This document shows positions 56,585 to 64,000 of a stretch of DNA of 64,000 nt, piece by piece (positions within the stretch are counted from its first letter, which is position 1; each line of letters begins with the position of its first letter). The notes below the pieces were generated by a model. It did no database searches, was not told the DNA's origin, and saw nothing but the letters and a program-made list of their open reading frames with translations. This DNA is from Thermohalobaculum sp038534135. GTDB taxonomy: Bacteria; Pseudomonadota; Alphaproteobacteria; Rhodobacterales; Rhodobacteraceae. The stretch spans positions 1-64,000 of the forward strand of contig JBCAXJ010000014.1 of NCBI GenBank assembly GCA_038534135.1, given 5' to 3'. A program made the translations under genes and the position numbers.

Positions 56585-57244
56585 ATGTCCGAAGAGACGT
56601 CGCCGAACGACTCGACACTGACGCTGAGCACCAAGGTCGAGGAGGATTTCATCTCGCCCGCGACGGCGATCCGCGGTGCGCTCGAGATTTTACGCGACTT
56701 CCCCGATCTGACAGTGACCGAACAGCAGGATTTCATCAGAGCGGCGTTGGAAGAGTGCCAACGGCTGGAAGCTGGAATCGAGCACCTGTCAGACTCCGTT
56801 TACGCCGCGGCACGGACAGCATTGGTCTTGGATGTCAGCGCCAAGCAGGATCCTCACATCCCTGGCTATGGAGATCGGATTACGTTCCACACGGATCAGG
56901 AAATCCTCGAGATCGACTTCAGCGACTTCGAATTCGACTGCACGGATCGGGTCAACGGTTTTTACGACGAGATCGATGCCGGTGTGAACGCGACCGGGCG
57001 CAAGTGGTATGTCGTGGTCAACAACACCAATTGCCGGGTCTGGCCGGAAGCCTGGGTTGCCTTTGCGCATCGTGGCAAGAAGGTGAACGTGAATTTCTCG
57101 CTCGGTACCTTTCGGTACGCCGAGGCCGAAGATGGAAGCGCAAGCAGTGACCCGACGTTGCTTGCGTCGCGCAGCGCAGCCTTCGACGACGTCGAAGCTT
57201 TGCGGGGTCGTCCCAGCTGGAAGCGGACGCTGTCCTATAGCTGA
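56585..57244 (+). CDS. Degenerate DHp-like protein with a STAS-like C-terminal domain
   Basis: 219-residue protein not recognised as a named family. Residues ~18-65 (EEDFISPATAIRGALEILRD, then EQQDFIRAALEECQRLEAGI) resemble a histidine kinase DHp helix pair, but the position of the phospho-histidine is Ser. The C-terminal half (ILEIDFSDFEFDCTDRVNGF, then GRKWYVVVNNTNCRVWPEAW) alternates beta strands and helices like a STAS or other small alpha/beta domain. There is no ATPase domain. It could be a STAS target of one of the two PP2C phosphatases, but this is inference. The start at 56585 follows AGGAAAGG. It is divergent from the response regulator. Confidence 0.6.
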   Translation: MSEETSPNDSTLTLSTKVEEDFISPATAIRGALEILRDFPDLTVTEQQDFIRAALEECQRLEAGIEHLSDSVYAAARTALVLDVSAKQDPHIPGYGDRITFHTDQEILEIDFSDFEFDCTDRVNGFYDEIDAGVNATGRKWYVVVNNTNCRVWPEAWVAFAHRGKKVNVNFSLGTFRYAEAEDGSASSDPTLLASRSAAFDDVEALRGRPSWKRTLSYS

Positions 57245-57316
57245 TCGTCTCAATTCGACGCTTGGCGAATGCATTCCAACGGCGTAGATCGGGCGCCTGA
57301 TCCCGAGGTTCCTTGC

Positions 57317-58696
57317 ATGGCGATTGCCGCGATCCCGGCCGACGAAACCGTCGGTGCGAAAATACTGCGCCATACGGCCGATCTGCTGCGTCTGGCGTGG
57401 CCGGTGATGTTGTCGCGCGCGGGCATCCTGATCATGGCATTCGCCGATATCGCGATGCTCGGGCGCTATGGTGACGGTGCGGTCGGGATCTCGAACCTGG
57501 CAATTGCGATCTTCGTTCCAGTGATCGTCATGACCATCGGGATGGCAAGCGGCATGGTGCCGGATGTCAGCCAGGCCTACGGTGCGGGGCATCGCGAGGA
57601 ATGTGGCAGAGCGTTTCGGCGCGCCCTGAGTTGGGGCGTCTTCTGTTCGTTGATCGGAATGGCCGTGGTCTGGCGCGGAGAGACCCTGCTGGGATGGTTT
57701 GGGCAGACGCCTGAATTGGCGCAAGCGGGCGGAACTGTGTCCGTGGCACTCGCACCAGGGGTTCTTGCGCAGACACTCTTTGCGGTCTGCGCATTCTATC
57801 TGGAATCGACGCGTCGCCCGATGTTCGCCCTGACGGTGATGATTGCCGCCAACGTAATCAACGTGATCCTGAACTGGCTGTTGATCTTCGGCAATCTGGG
57901 CTTCCCCGAGCTGGGTGCCGTGGGTGCGGCGATTGCCTCGACGATTGCGCGCTTCGGGGCAGCGGGCCTGATGCTGTGGTATGTCTTCACGTTAGACCGT
58001 GCCCCTGCACTGGGTGTGCGCGGGCCATGGGAAACCATGTGGGGTCCTGGTGGCTGGCGGCTCGGCTGGCCGATGCGAAAGCTCGGCGGATCGGCTGCGA
58101 TCTCGAACGGGTTCGAGACAATCGGTTTCGCGGCGATGAGCCTTATGGCGGGGACACTGGGCATCGCGGCGTTGGATGCGTATTCGATCTCGCACAATCT
58201 AGTGTCGACTTTCTTCATGATCGGACTCGGGTTGGCCGTCGCGACCGGTGTGCGCGTCGGACAGGCCACAGGGGCAGGTGACCCGCGTGAGGCGGCCTTT
58301 GCGGGATGGACCGGTTTGCTTGTAGCGCTCCTGATCATGGGAAGCCTTGCTTCACTGGTCCTGTTGTTTCGTACCGAGATCGCTCACATCTACACGAATG
58401 ACCCAGAACTTGCGGCGCGTGCGGCGACCGTGTTCCTGTTCGCGGCATTTGTGTGCATGCCCGACAGCTTGCAGGTCGTGATGGGCCAGGCGATCCGAGC
58501 ACTGGGCGACGCGTGGGTGCCGCTCGCGGCTTACGCTGCAAGTTTCGTTGTTCTGATGATCCCGTTCGGCTGGTATCTGACCAGAGCGCTGGGATGGGAC
58601 GAACGGGGATTGGTCCTGGCTGTGGTCGTTGCCTGCGTGCTGGCCACCGTGCTGCTGGCCTGGCGCTTTCGCGCTTTGACGAAGGTGCGTGGATGA
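57317..58696 (+). CDS. MATE family efflux transporter
   Basis: 459-residue, twelve-helix multidrug/toxin extrusion protein using a sodium or proton gradient. Family marks: LLRLAWPVMLSRAGILIMAF, DIAMLGRYGDGAVGISNLAI, ALAPGVLAQTLFAVCAFYLE, INVILNWLLIFGNLGFPELG with GAVGAAIASTIARF, and GVRVGQATGAGDPREAAFA in the second half. The start is the ATG at 57317 after GAGG; an in-frame ATG at 57269 has no RBS. Its stop overlaps the start of the lipid A acyltransferase by 4 bases (ATGA), so the two are translationally coupled. The transported substrate is unknown. Confidence 0.92.
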   Translation: MAIAAIPADETVGAKILRHTADLLRLAWPVMLSRAGILIMAFADIAMLGRYGDGAVGISNLAIAIFVPVIVMTIGMASGMVPDVSQAYGAGHREECGRAFRRALSWGVFCSLIGMAVVWRGETLLGWFGQTPELAQAGGTVSVALAPGVLAQTLFAVCAFYLESTRRPMFALTVMIAANVINVILNWLLIFGNLGFPELGAVGAAIASTIARFGAAGLMLWYVFTLDRAPALGVRGPWETMWGPGGWRLGWPMRKLGGSAAISNGFETIGFAAMSLMAGTLGIAALDAYSISHNLVSTFFMIGLGLAVATGVRVGQATGAGDPREAAFAGWTGLLVALLIMGSLASLVLLFRTEIAHIYTNDPELAARAATVFLFAAFVCMPDSLQVVMGQAIRALGDAWVPLAAYAASFVVLMIPFGWYLTRALGWDERGLVLAVVVACVLATVLLAWRFRALTKVRG

Positions 58697-59601
58697 ACGA
58701 GGGGTACAACCAGATCCGCAATCGCTGGGCGGTGCGCTCAGGCGAGTGGATGATGTATGCGGCTGCATATTGCACGCGTTTCGCCACTTCGTGGGTTTCC
58801 GTCTGGTGGCTCAGCCAGGCCCTTGGCACGCTCGGGTGCAGGTTGGCGCTTCTGCTGCCAGGCGTGCGCCGTCGCGCCGAGGACAACATTTCGCTTGTCT
58901 ATCCCGAGATGACTGCGCCGGACCGACGGCGCCTGGTTGTCGAATCCGCGCGTTCGTTCATTCATCTGGCAATCGAATATACGCATCTGGATCGTTTAAT
59001 CCGGGACGTCGAACTGGACACCCGAGGTCTGGAGCATCTGCAAGCCGCGCGGGCGAGCGGTCGGGGTGCGATAATCGTCACCGCGCATTTCGGGAACTGG
59101 GAAGCGATCCGCATCGCCGCCAAACGGGCCGGGCTCGAGACTGGGATCATCTACCGCGCATTCAACAACCGCTACCTTGACCGGTTCACGATGAACGTCA
59201 TCCCCGATGCGGGAGCGCCCGTCGTTCAGAAGGGTCGCCAGGGCATGCGTCTGCTTGTCCAGCAGGTGATGCGGGGCGGCAACATGATGATCTTGGTCGA
59301 TCAGAGGAATTCTGGCGCACCCTTCATCGATTTTCTGGGACAACCCGCCGAGACGGTGACGGCTGCTGCGGACTTGGCGATGCGGACGGGGGCGGCGCTG
59401 ATCCCGGCCTATGCGGTCAGGAATGTCGATCAGCGATGCTTCGAGGTCGTCTTCGAGGAGCCGGTCACGGGAACAAACGGCGTCGAGATGATGACCGAGG
59501 TCAACAATCGCATCAGCGCCTGGATCGAGGCTCACCCGGACCACTGGTTCTGGTTCCACCGGCGCTGGAAGTCGACCACGCGGTCGCGTCAAGCGCCGTA
59601 A
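58693..59601 (+). CDS. Lipid A biosynthesis acyltransferase (LpxL/HtrB family)
   Basis: 302-residue inner-membrane-associated late acyltransferase that adds a secondary acyl chain to lipid A. The catalytic HX4E-type motif is present as TAHFGNWEAIRIAAKRA (His-Phe-Gly-Asn-Trp-Glu), with YRAFNNRYLDRFTMNVIPD, LVDQRNSGAPFIDFLGQPAE and WIEAHPDHWFWFHRRWKSTT at the C-terminus, all diagnostic of LpxL/LpxM proteins. An N-terminal membrane anchor is near residues 20-50. It begins inside the end of the MATE gene. A role in outer-membrane assembly, next to an efflux pump, is plausible. The 112-base gap that follows holds the TRAP leader. Confidence 0.92.
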   Translation: MNEGYNQIRNRWAVRSGEWMMYAAAYCTRFATSWVSVWWLSQALGTLGCRLALLLPGVRRRAEDNISLVYPEMTAPDRRRLVVESARSFIHLAIEYTHLDRLIRDVELDTRGLEHLQAARASGRGAIIVTAHFGNWEAIRIAAKRAGLETGIIYRAFNNRYLDRFTMNVIPDAGAPVVQKGRQGMRLLVQQVMRGGNMMILVDQRNSGAPFIDFLGQPAETVTAAADLAMRTGAALIPAYAVRNVDQRCFEVVFEEPVTGTNGVEMMTEVNNRISAWIEAHPDHWFWFHRRWKSTTRSRQAP

Positions 59602-59713
59602 CGACGGAAACCTTCACCCACTGGATGGAAGTCGGCTTGGCCAAGGTTGCAAGATGCGACAACTTGGCTACGGTGTCGCGCAATAATAAATCAAATCCTG
59701 TGGAGGAAACCTC

Positions 59714-60748
59714 ATGAAGCTGTTCACAGCAGTTGCGGCAACAGCCGTGGCATTGACGATGGCCTTTGGGGCCGTCACGGCGGAAGCCAAGAAGCTGAAA
59801 GTTCAGGCGAGCTCGAAATCGGGGGACTGGGCACACCGGTTCATGACCGACAACTGGGCCCCGAAGCTGGGCGCCATGACGGGCGGTACGGTCGAGATCG
59901 ACGTGCTGCCGACAAAGGCCGTCGTGCCGCACCGCGAGACGATTGATGCGGTGGCAAATGGTATCCTGGATGGTGACCTGAACGCGGTCAGCTATTTCTC
60001 GGGGCGCGACCCTGCGTTTGCAATCATTGGTGATCTGATCGCGGGCTATGACACCGTGGATCAGGTGCGGACCTTCTGCATGCATGCAGGCGGCAAGGAG
60101 ATTCTGCAGAAGCTCTACGACAAGTACACCAAGGGCAAGGTGCATGTGGTCGGCTGCGGGCCGTACGCCAAAGAGGCCTTCGTCTCGACCATTCCGATCA
60201 ACACGGTCGCGGACATGGCGGGCGTGAAGGTCCGCTCACCCGAGGGTCTGGCAGCGGAAGTCTTCAAGCGCGCGGGTGCAGCCCCGGTGTCCCTGCCGTT
60301 CTCGGAAGTCTACACTGCCCTTGAGAAGGGCGTAATCGATGCGGCGGATGCTTCGGCACATGTCAACAACAACGCATCCGGCATGTACAAGGTCGCGAAG
60401 TTCCCGATCTATCCTGGCATCCATTCGATGGCTGTCTTGCAGTTCATCGTGAACAAGAAAGTCTGGGACAATCTGGGACCGGAAGGCCAGACAGCACTCG
60501 AGGTCTGGTATGGTTCGGCTTATGACGCGATGCGCCGCGAAGCCGACTTGCAGGATCGTGCAATTGCGGCCGAGCAGCGCGCCGGCGGTGACATCACCGT
60601 CATCGACTGGACAACGGAAGAACGCGCCAAGTTCCGCGAGATCGCGGTCGAGGCCTGGTACGATTTCGCCGACAAGTCACCGCTCGCCAAGGAAGCGCTG
60701 GACGCACACATCAACTACATGAAGCAGGTCGGTCTGCTGAAAGAGTGA
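59714..60748 (+). CDS. dctP: TRAP transporter substrate-binding protein (DctP family), first copy
   Basis: 344-residue periplasmic solute-binding protein of the DctP family. It has a Sec signal peptide (MKLFTAVAATAVALTMAFGA, cleavage after AEA). The mature part shows DctP marks: KVQASSKSGDWAHRFMTDNW, AVSYFSGRDPAFAIIGDLIA and the carboxylate-binding region MAGVKVRSPEGLAAEVFKRA with Arg, then LPFSEVYTALEKGVIDAADA. This Arg usually binds the substrate carboxylate in the family. The ligand is unknown. GTGGAGGAAACCTC precedes the ATG. A hairpin pair follows it, then the fused permease gene. Confidence 0.9.
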   Translation: MKLFTAVAATAVALTMAFGAVTAEAKKLKVQASSKSGDWAHRFMTDNWAPKLGAMTGGTVEIDVLPTKAVVPHRETIDAVANGILDGDLNAVSYFSGRDPAFAIIGDLIAGYDTVDQVRTFCMHAGGKEILQKLYDKYTKGKVHVVGCGPYAKEAFVSTIPINTVADMAGVKVRSPEGLAAEVFKRAGAAPVSLPFSEVYTALEKGVIDAADASAHVNNNASGMYKVAKFPIYPGIHSMAVLQFIVNKKVWDNLGPEGQTALEVWYGSAYDAMRREADLQDRAIAAEQRAGGDITVIDWTTEERAKFREIAVEAWYDFADKSPLAKEALDAHINYMKQVGLLKE

Positions 60749-60757
60749 TGCGTAGCC

Positions 60758-60804
60758 GGAAGCTCTAACGCTTCCATCGGCCCATTCGGTCTTCCGGGTG
60801 GGCC
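60758..60804. terminator. Two hairpins between the TRAP binding-protein gene and the permease gene
   Basis: GGAAGC at 60758-60763 pairs with GCTTCC at 60770-60775. A second hairpin, GGCCCA at 60779-60784 with TGGGCC at 60799-60804, follows and is extended by three inner pairs. They begin 9 bases after the SBP stop and end 48 bases before the permease start. Their role is probably partial termination or mRNA protection, giving more binding protein than permease. Confidence 0.55.
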
Positions 60805-60852
60805 ATGAAAGTCCGCGCAAGACCGGACCCGTTTATCTGTAGGGAGGCCGTC

Positions 60853-62961
60853 ATGGTTGCCATGACCGAGTCCGTTCCCACCGCCCAGGCGGGCGCGGGG
60901 TTCAATCGCATCATCGATCATGTCAGCAGGTTCACGGGACTGGCTGTCGGGAACCTCTATCTGATCGCTGCGGCCTGTACCCTGTGGGAGGTCTTCGCCC
61001 GTTACGTGCTACACTCGCCAACCCAGTGGGTGTTCGAGGTCGTCATGGTGCTGTGCGCCTGCGCATGGATGCTGTCGGCGGGATTCGTGACGCTGCAGAA
61101 GCGCCATATCGGGATCACGGTTTTTTACCTGATGGCGTCGGACCGCGTGAAATGGTGGCTCGACCTGTTCGCCATGTGTGTCGGAGTCTTCGCGCTTTAC
61201 ATGCTGGTCGGCGATACGCTGATCCGGGCGCTGGAGGCCATCGATCTGACCGAGCGCGGCGGCACGGCCTGGAACTCTCCGCTCCCGATGGTGCTCAAGA
61301 CCGTGCTGGTCACGGGGCTGTTCCTTTACCTGGTGCAGTTGCTGGTGAACCTGAGCCGACATTTCCAAACTAGACCAATTCAGGTCGCCGTCCTCGCCCT
61401 GCTGGCGTTGATAACACTGCGACTGTTGCTGTCGATAGCCGCGCATTACGGCGGTTATGGCTCGATGGCGGGTGGGATCGACGAAGCGCTGAACGAAGCC
61501 GGTGGAGGCATCGTCGATCAGTTCCGGGTCGATCGTGACGCGGTTGGGATCGGTCTGATCAGCCTTTGTATCGTCGCTGCCCTGCTGGCACTGATGATGA
61601 CGGGGATGCCGCTTGGTATTGTCACTCTGATCATCTCGGTCGTTTGCGCGATGCTGTTCTATGGTAATGGCGGGCTTTACCTGGTCAGTGTCAACGCGCT
61701 GGACCTGCTCGAGAAATATCCGTTGGTCGCGGTCCCGTTCTTCGTCCTGATGGCCTCGATCCTGGAGCGTGCCGGGATCGCGCGGGATCTGTTCGACGCA
61801 ATGTCGATTTTCGCAGGCGGCTTCCGCGGTGGCGTCGCGCTGCAAACAACCATTGTCGCCGTCATCCTGGCCGCGATGTCCGGCGTCATGGGCGGCGAGA
61901 TCGTCATGTTGGGGCTGGTTGCCCTGCCGCAGATGTTGCGGCTCGGCTATGACCGGAAACTCACGATTGGCCTGATCTGCGCGTCGGGCGCACTTGCGAC
62001 GCTGATACCACCGTCGATCGTGATGATCGTCTATGGTCTGTCGGCCAATGTCGGGATCGGAGACTTGTTCTCCGCCGGGTTCGTGCCCGGCCTGATGCTC
62101 GCCACGTTTTATGTGATCTACGTGTTGATCCGGGTGAACTTGAACAACTCGCTGGCGCCAACAGCGAAGGAGATCGCGGCGCTCACGGGGACCGAAACCA
62201 AGCTGGGCTCGCACCAACTGATCGCCGTGGTTCTGTGCGTGCTGCTCATCGCTTGCGTCATGGGATCGATCTATGGCGGTTTGACCAGTGTGACGGAAGC
62301 CTCGGCCGTTGGTGTCTTCGGCGCGATCATCGTCGCTGCCGTGCGGTTCCAGTTCAGCTATGCACTGATCCGGGACTGCCTGGCGAACACGATGACGATT
62401 GTCGGGACGATCATCTGGCTGATCCTGGGCGCTGTCGCCTTTGTCGGGCTGTACAATCTGATCGGCGGAGCCGAGTTCATGCAGAGCCTTATCACGGGAA
62501 CTGGCCTCGGCGCGATCGGGACGATCTTCCTAATGATGGCGATCCTCGTCGTGCTGGGTACGTTCATGGAGTGGATCGCGATCATCTTCATCACCGTGCC
62601 AATCTTTGCGCCGGTGGTGGTCGGGCTGACGCCGGAACTCGCAACGGAGTTCGGCATGGCGGCCTGTTCGGCCGAGATCCGTACCGGCTGCCTCGATGAA
62701 TACTGGGTTGCGGTCTGGTTCGGGGTGCTCTTCGTGATGAACATCCAGATCTACTTCCTCAGCCCGCCGTTCGGCCCAGCCTGCTTCTGGCTGAAATCGG
62801 TCGTGCCGCAAGCCAAGGACATGCCGGACGGGAAAGAGATTACGCTGCAGGAAATCTTCTTGAGCGTTCTGCCGTTCATCGCGTTGCAGATTACGGGAAT
62901 GTTGCTGGTGCTGTTCTTCCCGTTCATCGCGCTCTGGATGCCGCAGGCGTTGGGCAGTTAG
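60853..62961 (+). CDS. dctQM: TRAP transporter fused small and large permease (DctQ-DctM)
   Basis: 702-residue polytopic membrane protein in which the DctQ (about residues 20-165; NLYLIAAACTLWEVFARYVL, ACAWMLSAGFVTLQKRHIGI) and DctM parts are fused. The DctM part starts near 235 with GIGLISLCIVAALLALMMTG, FFVLMASILERAGIARDLFD and GALATLIPPSIVMIVYGLS. A linker segment of about 60 residues joins them. DctM is the substrate channel, sodium-driven; DctQ supports it. The start is the ATG at 60853 after AGGGAGG; an in-frame ATG at 60805 lacks an RBS. It is followed 12 bases later by a 43-codon gene. The substrate is not shown by sequence. Confidence 0.92.
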   Translation: MVAMTESVPTAQAGAGFNRIIDHVSRFTGLAVGNLYLIAAACTLWEVFARYVLHSPTQWVFEVVMVLCACAWMLSAGFVTLQKRHIGITVFYLMASDRVKWWLDLFAMCVGVFALYMLVGDTLIRALEAIDLTERGGTAWNSPLPMVLKTVLVTGLFLYLVQLLVNLSRHFQTRPIQVAVLALLALITLRLLLSIAAHYGGYGSMAGGIDEALNEAGGGIVDQFRVDRDAVGIGLISLCIVAALLALMMTGMPLGIVTLIISVVCAMLFYGNGGLYLVSVNALDLLEKYPLVAVPFFVLMASILERAGIARDLFDAMSIFAGGFRGGVALQTTIVAVILAAMSGVMGGEIVMLGLVALPQMLRLGYDRKLTIGLICASGALATLIPPSIVMIVYGLSANVGIGDLFSAGFVPGLMLATFYVIYVLIRVNLNNSLAPTAKEIAALTGTETKLGSHQLIAVVLCVLLIACVMGSIYGGLTSVTEASAVGVFGAIIVAAVRFQFSYALIRDCLANTMTIVGTIIWLILGAVAFVGLYNLIGGAEFMQSLITGTGLGAIGTIFLMMAILVVLGTFMEWIAIIFITVPIFAPVVVGLTPELATEFGMAACSAEIRTGCLDEYWVAVWFGVLFVMNIQIYFLSPPFGPACFWLKSVVPQAKDMPDGKEITLQEIFLSVLPFIALQITGMLLVLFFPFIALWMPQALGS

Positions 62962-62973
62962 GGAGAAACACGA

Positions 62974-63105
62974 ATGCACAGCGAAGATGGCGAGGAAGAC
63001 CTGAAGGTCTCGAACTACTATGGCCCGTTGCCCGCGATCGTCGGCGTGCTGTTCGCGGGCGGCCTGATCTGGTTCATGTTCGCACTGGCGGACGGTTTCG
63101 CCTGA
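62974..63105 (+). CDS. 43-residue single-span membrane protein of the TRAP locus
   Basis: Short gene, missed by length cut-offs. The ATG at 62974 lies 12 bases after the permease stop with GGGAGAAACACGA just upstream, so translation is likely. The product is MHSEDGEEDLKVSNYYGPLP, then AIVGVLFAGGLIWFMFALAD ending GFA: an acidic cytoplasmic head, a conserved-looking NYYGP, and one hydrophobic helix with a final FA. The TGA stops at 63105. It lies between the fused permease and a second binding-protein gene. The function is unknown; an accessory subunit of the permease is the obvious hypothesis. Confidence 0.7.
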   Translation: MHSEDGEEDLKVSNYYGPLPAIVGVLFAGGLIWFMFALADGFA

Positions 63106-63258
63106 CCCATCTCACTTTGCGGGAGGCGCACCCTTCCACGAGTCGGAATCCCGTTTCGGATTGATCCCGGGAACGATTCCCGCTCATATCGACAGGGGTC
63201 GGGCGACATCAACGCCACACGAACGTGGATTGCGCCCGCACAACAGGGAGAACGACAC

Positions 63259-64000
63259 ATGAAAATCCTTACAAGGATCACCGTCGCGGCTGCGGCGATG
63301 GCGGCAGTGCTGGGCACAGCACCAGCGATGGCCGAGGACAAGATCACCGCGGTCCACGCCTTTCCGCCGTTCCTGGTTTACACGAAAACCTTCCTTGCGA
63401 TGGTCGAGGACATCAACGAACGCGGCAAGGGCATCGTCCAGATCGAGGTCCGCGGTGGGCCGGAAGCGATCGGCATGTTCCAGCAGCCCGCGGCTGTGCG
63501 CGATGGCGTCGTAGACATGGTCCACACGCCGGGCAGCTTCTATGGCAAGAACGTGCCCGAGATCGACGCGATGGTGGCCAGCCGAGTGACGCCGATGGAG
63601 GCGCGTGCCAATGGCGGCGCGGCCGTCATGGATGCCGCACACCAGAAGCGGTTCAACGTCAAGCACCTGGGCTGGATCGACGGCGGCATCAAGTTCCACA
63701 TCTACATGAACTCCGAGCCGAAGTTCCGCGATGACGGTATCCTGGACCTGACCGGGGTAAAGCTGCGCGACAACCCGATCTATCACGCGTTCTTCACAGC
63801 TTTGAACGCGACGACCTCGTCGATGCCCGCAACGGAAGTCTACTCGGCGCTGGAGAAGGGTGTGGTTGACGCCGCAGCCTGGACCGAGATCGGCATTCCG
63901 CAGCTCAAGTGGAACGAATTCCTGAAGTATCGCGTTGATCCGACGTTCTACAACACGGATATCGGCGTGATCATGAACATGGAGTCCTGGAACGGCCTGT
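63259..64000 (+). CDS. dctP: TRAP transporter substrate-binding protein (DctP family), second copy, truncated by the window
   Basis: First 247 residues of a second DctP-type binding protein; the frame continues past base 64000. It has a signal peptide (MKILTRITVAAAAMAAVLGT, cleavage after AMA). The mature part, KITAVHAFPPFLVYTKTFLA, VQIEVRGGPEAIGMFQQPAA and LDLTGVKLRDNPIYHAFFTA, differs clearly from the first copy; the first ATG at 63259 follows AGGGAGAAC. TEVYSALEKGVVDAAAW is the family signature. The 153-base gap before it shows short inverted repeats but no gene; it may hold its own promoter. It may serve the same fused permease with another ligand, or open a second system. Confidence 0.9.
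   Translation, partial: MKILTRITVAAAAMAAVLGTAPAMAEDKITAVHAFPPFLVYTKTFLAMVEDINERGKGIVQIEVRGGPEAIGMFQQPAAVRDGVVDMVHTPGSFYGKNVPEIDAMVASRVTPMEARANGGAAVMDAAHQKRFNVKHLGWIDGGIKFHIYMNSEPKFRDDGILDLTGVKLRDNPIYHAFFTALNATTSSMPATEVYSALEKGVVDAAAWTEIGIPQLKWNEFLKYRVDPTFYNTDIGVIMNMESWNGL

Noticed and set aside
1..64000. tRNA, rRNA, CRISPR, prophage, transposase or integrase genes
   Set aside because: None was found by reading; no repeat-spacer array, cloverleaf or transposase motif was seen. A tRNAscan or profile search would be decisive.

Overview
The window looks like a chromosomal segment of a marine alphaproteobacterium of the Rhodobacterales/roseobacter type. The reasons are the high GC content, the rpoZ-relA-DUF2062-pdxJ-acpS housekeeping block, two DddP-type and one DddL-type DMSP lyase genes, a NaChBac-type sodium channel, TRAP transporters, and a GTTC-N7-GTTC LexA box at dnaE2. 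No rRNA, tRNA, CRISPR array, prophage, transposase or integrase was seen. Genes are dense and no gene-free gap exceeds 300 bases.

Layout. 0-9.6 kb: the end-truncated recO, then rpoZ, relA/spoT, a DUF2062 gene, pdxJ, acpS and a ceramidase-like gene. A minus-strand taurine/sulfonate-type ABC operon (tauABC-like) lies between pdxJ and acpS. 9.6-15.2 kb: secreted or lipoprotein hydrolases (a metalloprotease-like lipoprotein, an acetamidase/formamidase with a small Tat-exported partner), purS, and a tandem pair of membrane proteins. 15.3-24.5 kb: minus-strand metabolic genes (DAO oxidoreductase, acyl-CoA dehydrogenase, MOSC, phosphoesterase, rhodanese, YceI, DddL, thiolase) with an orphan lipase-like gene. 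24.6-28.2 kb: an AT-richer orphan papain-like protease, a DUF3445/methyltransferase pair and an unknown 310-residue protein. 28.3-34 kb: a CHASE2-PP2C phosphatase divergent from a dddP - rhodanese - dddP run closed by a perfect 26-bp hairpin. 34-36.7 kb: GT39/ArnT-like glycosyltransferase, secG and a small membrane protein.

36.7-44.6 kb holds a three-gene peptide-ligase/transglutaminase system (DUF2126-transglutaminase, circularly permuted ATP-grasp-alpha-E fusion, small transglutaminase), flanked by an apparently frameshifted gene and a 57-codon gene with a near-perfect ribosome binding site. 44.7-49.7 kb: dnaE2 with a LexA box against its start codon and a palindromic element inside its coding sequence, then a class-V aminotransferase. 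50-51.3 kb: a methanethiol oxidase very like animal SELENBP1. 51.4-57.2 kb: signalling genes (response regulator-PP2C, histidine kinase, response regulator, degenerate DHp protein) around a voltage-gated sodium channel and an SDR. 57.3-64 kb: MATE efflux, a lipid A acyltransferase and a TRAP locus (SBP - fused DctQM - 43-residue membrane protein - second SBP, cut by the window end).

The strongest common thread is organosulfur metabolism. DddL and two DddP enzymes would cleave DMSP to DMS and acrylate, the SELENBP1-like enzyme would oxidise methanethiol, a rhodanese sits between the two dddP genes, and a sulfonate-type importer is present. The least understood part is the ATP-grasp/alpha-E/transglutaminase cluster with its neighbouring small gene. 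All functions are read from sequence patterns and recalled family knowledge; no search was run.
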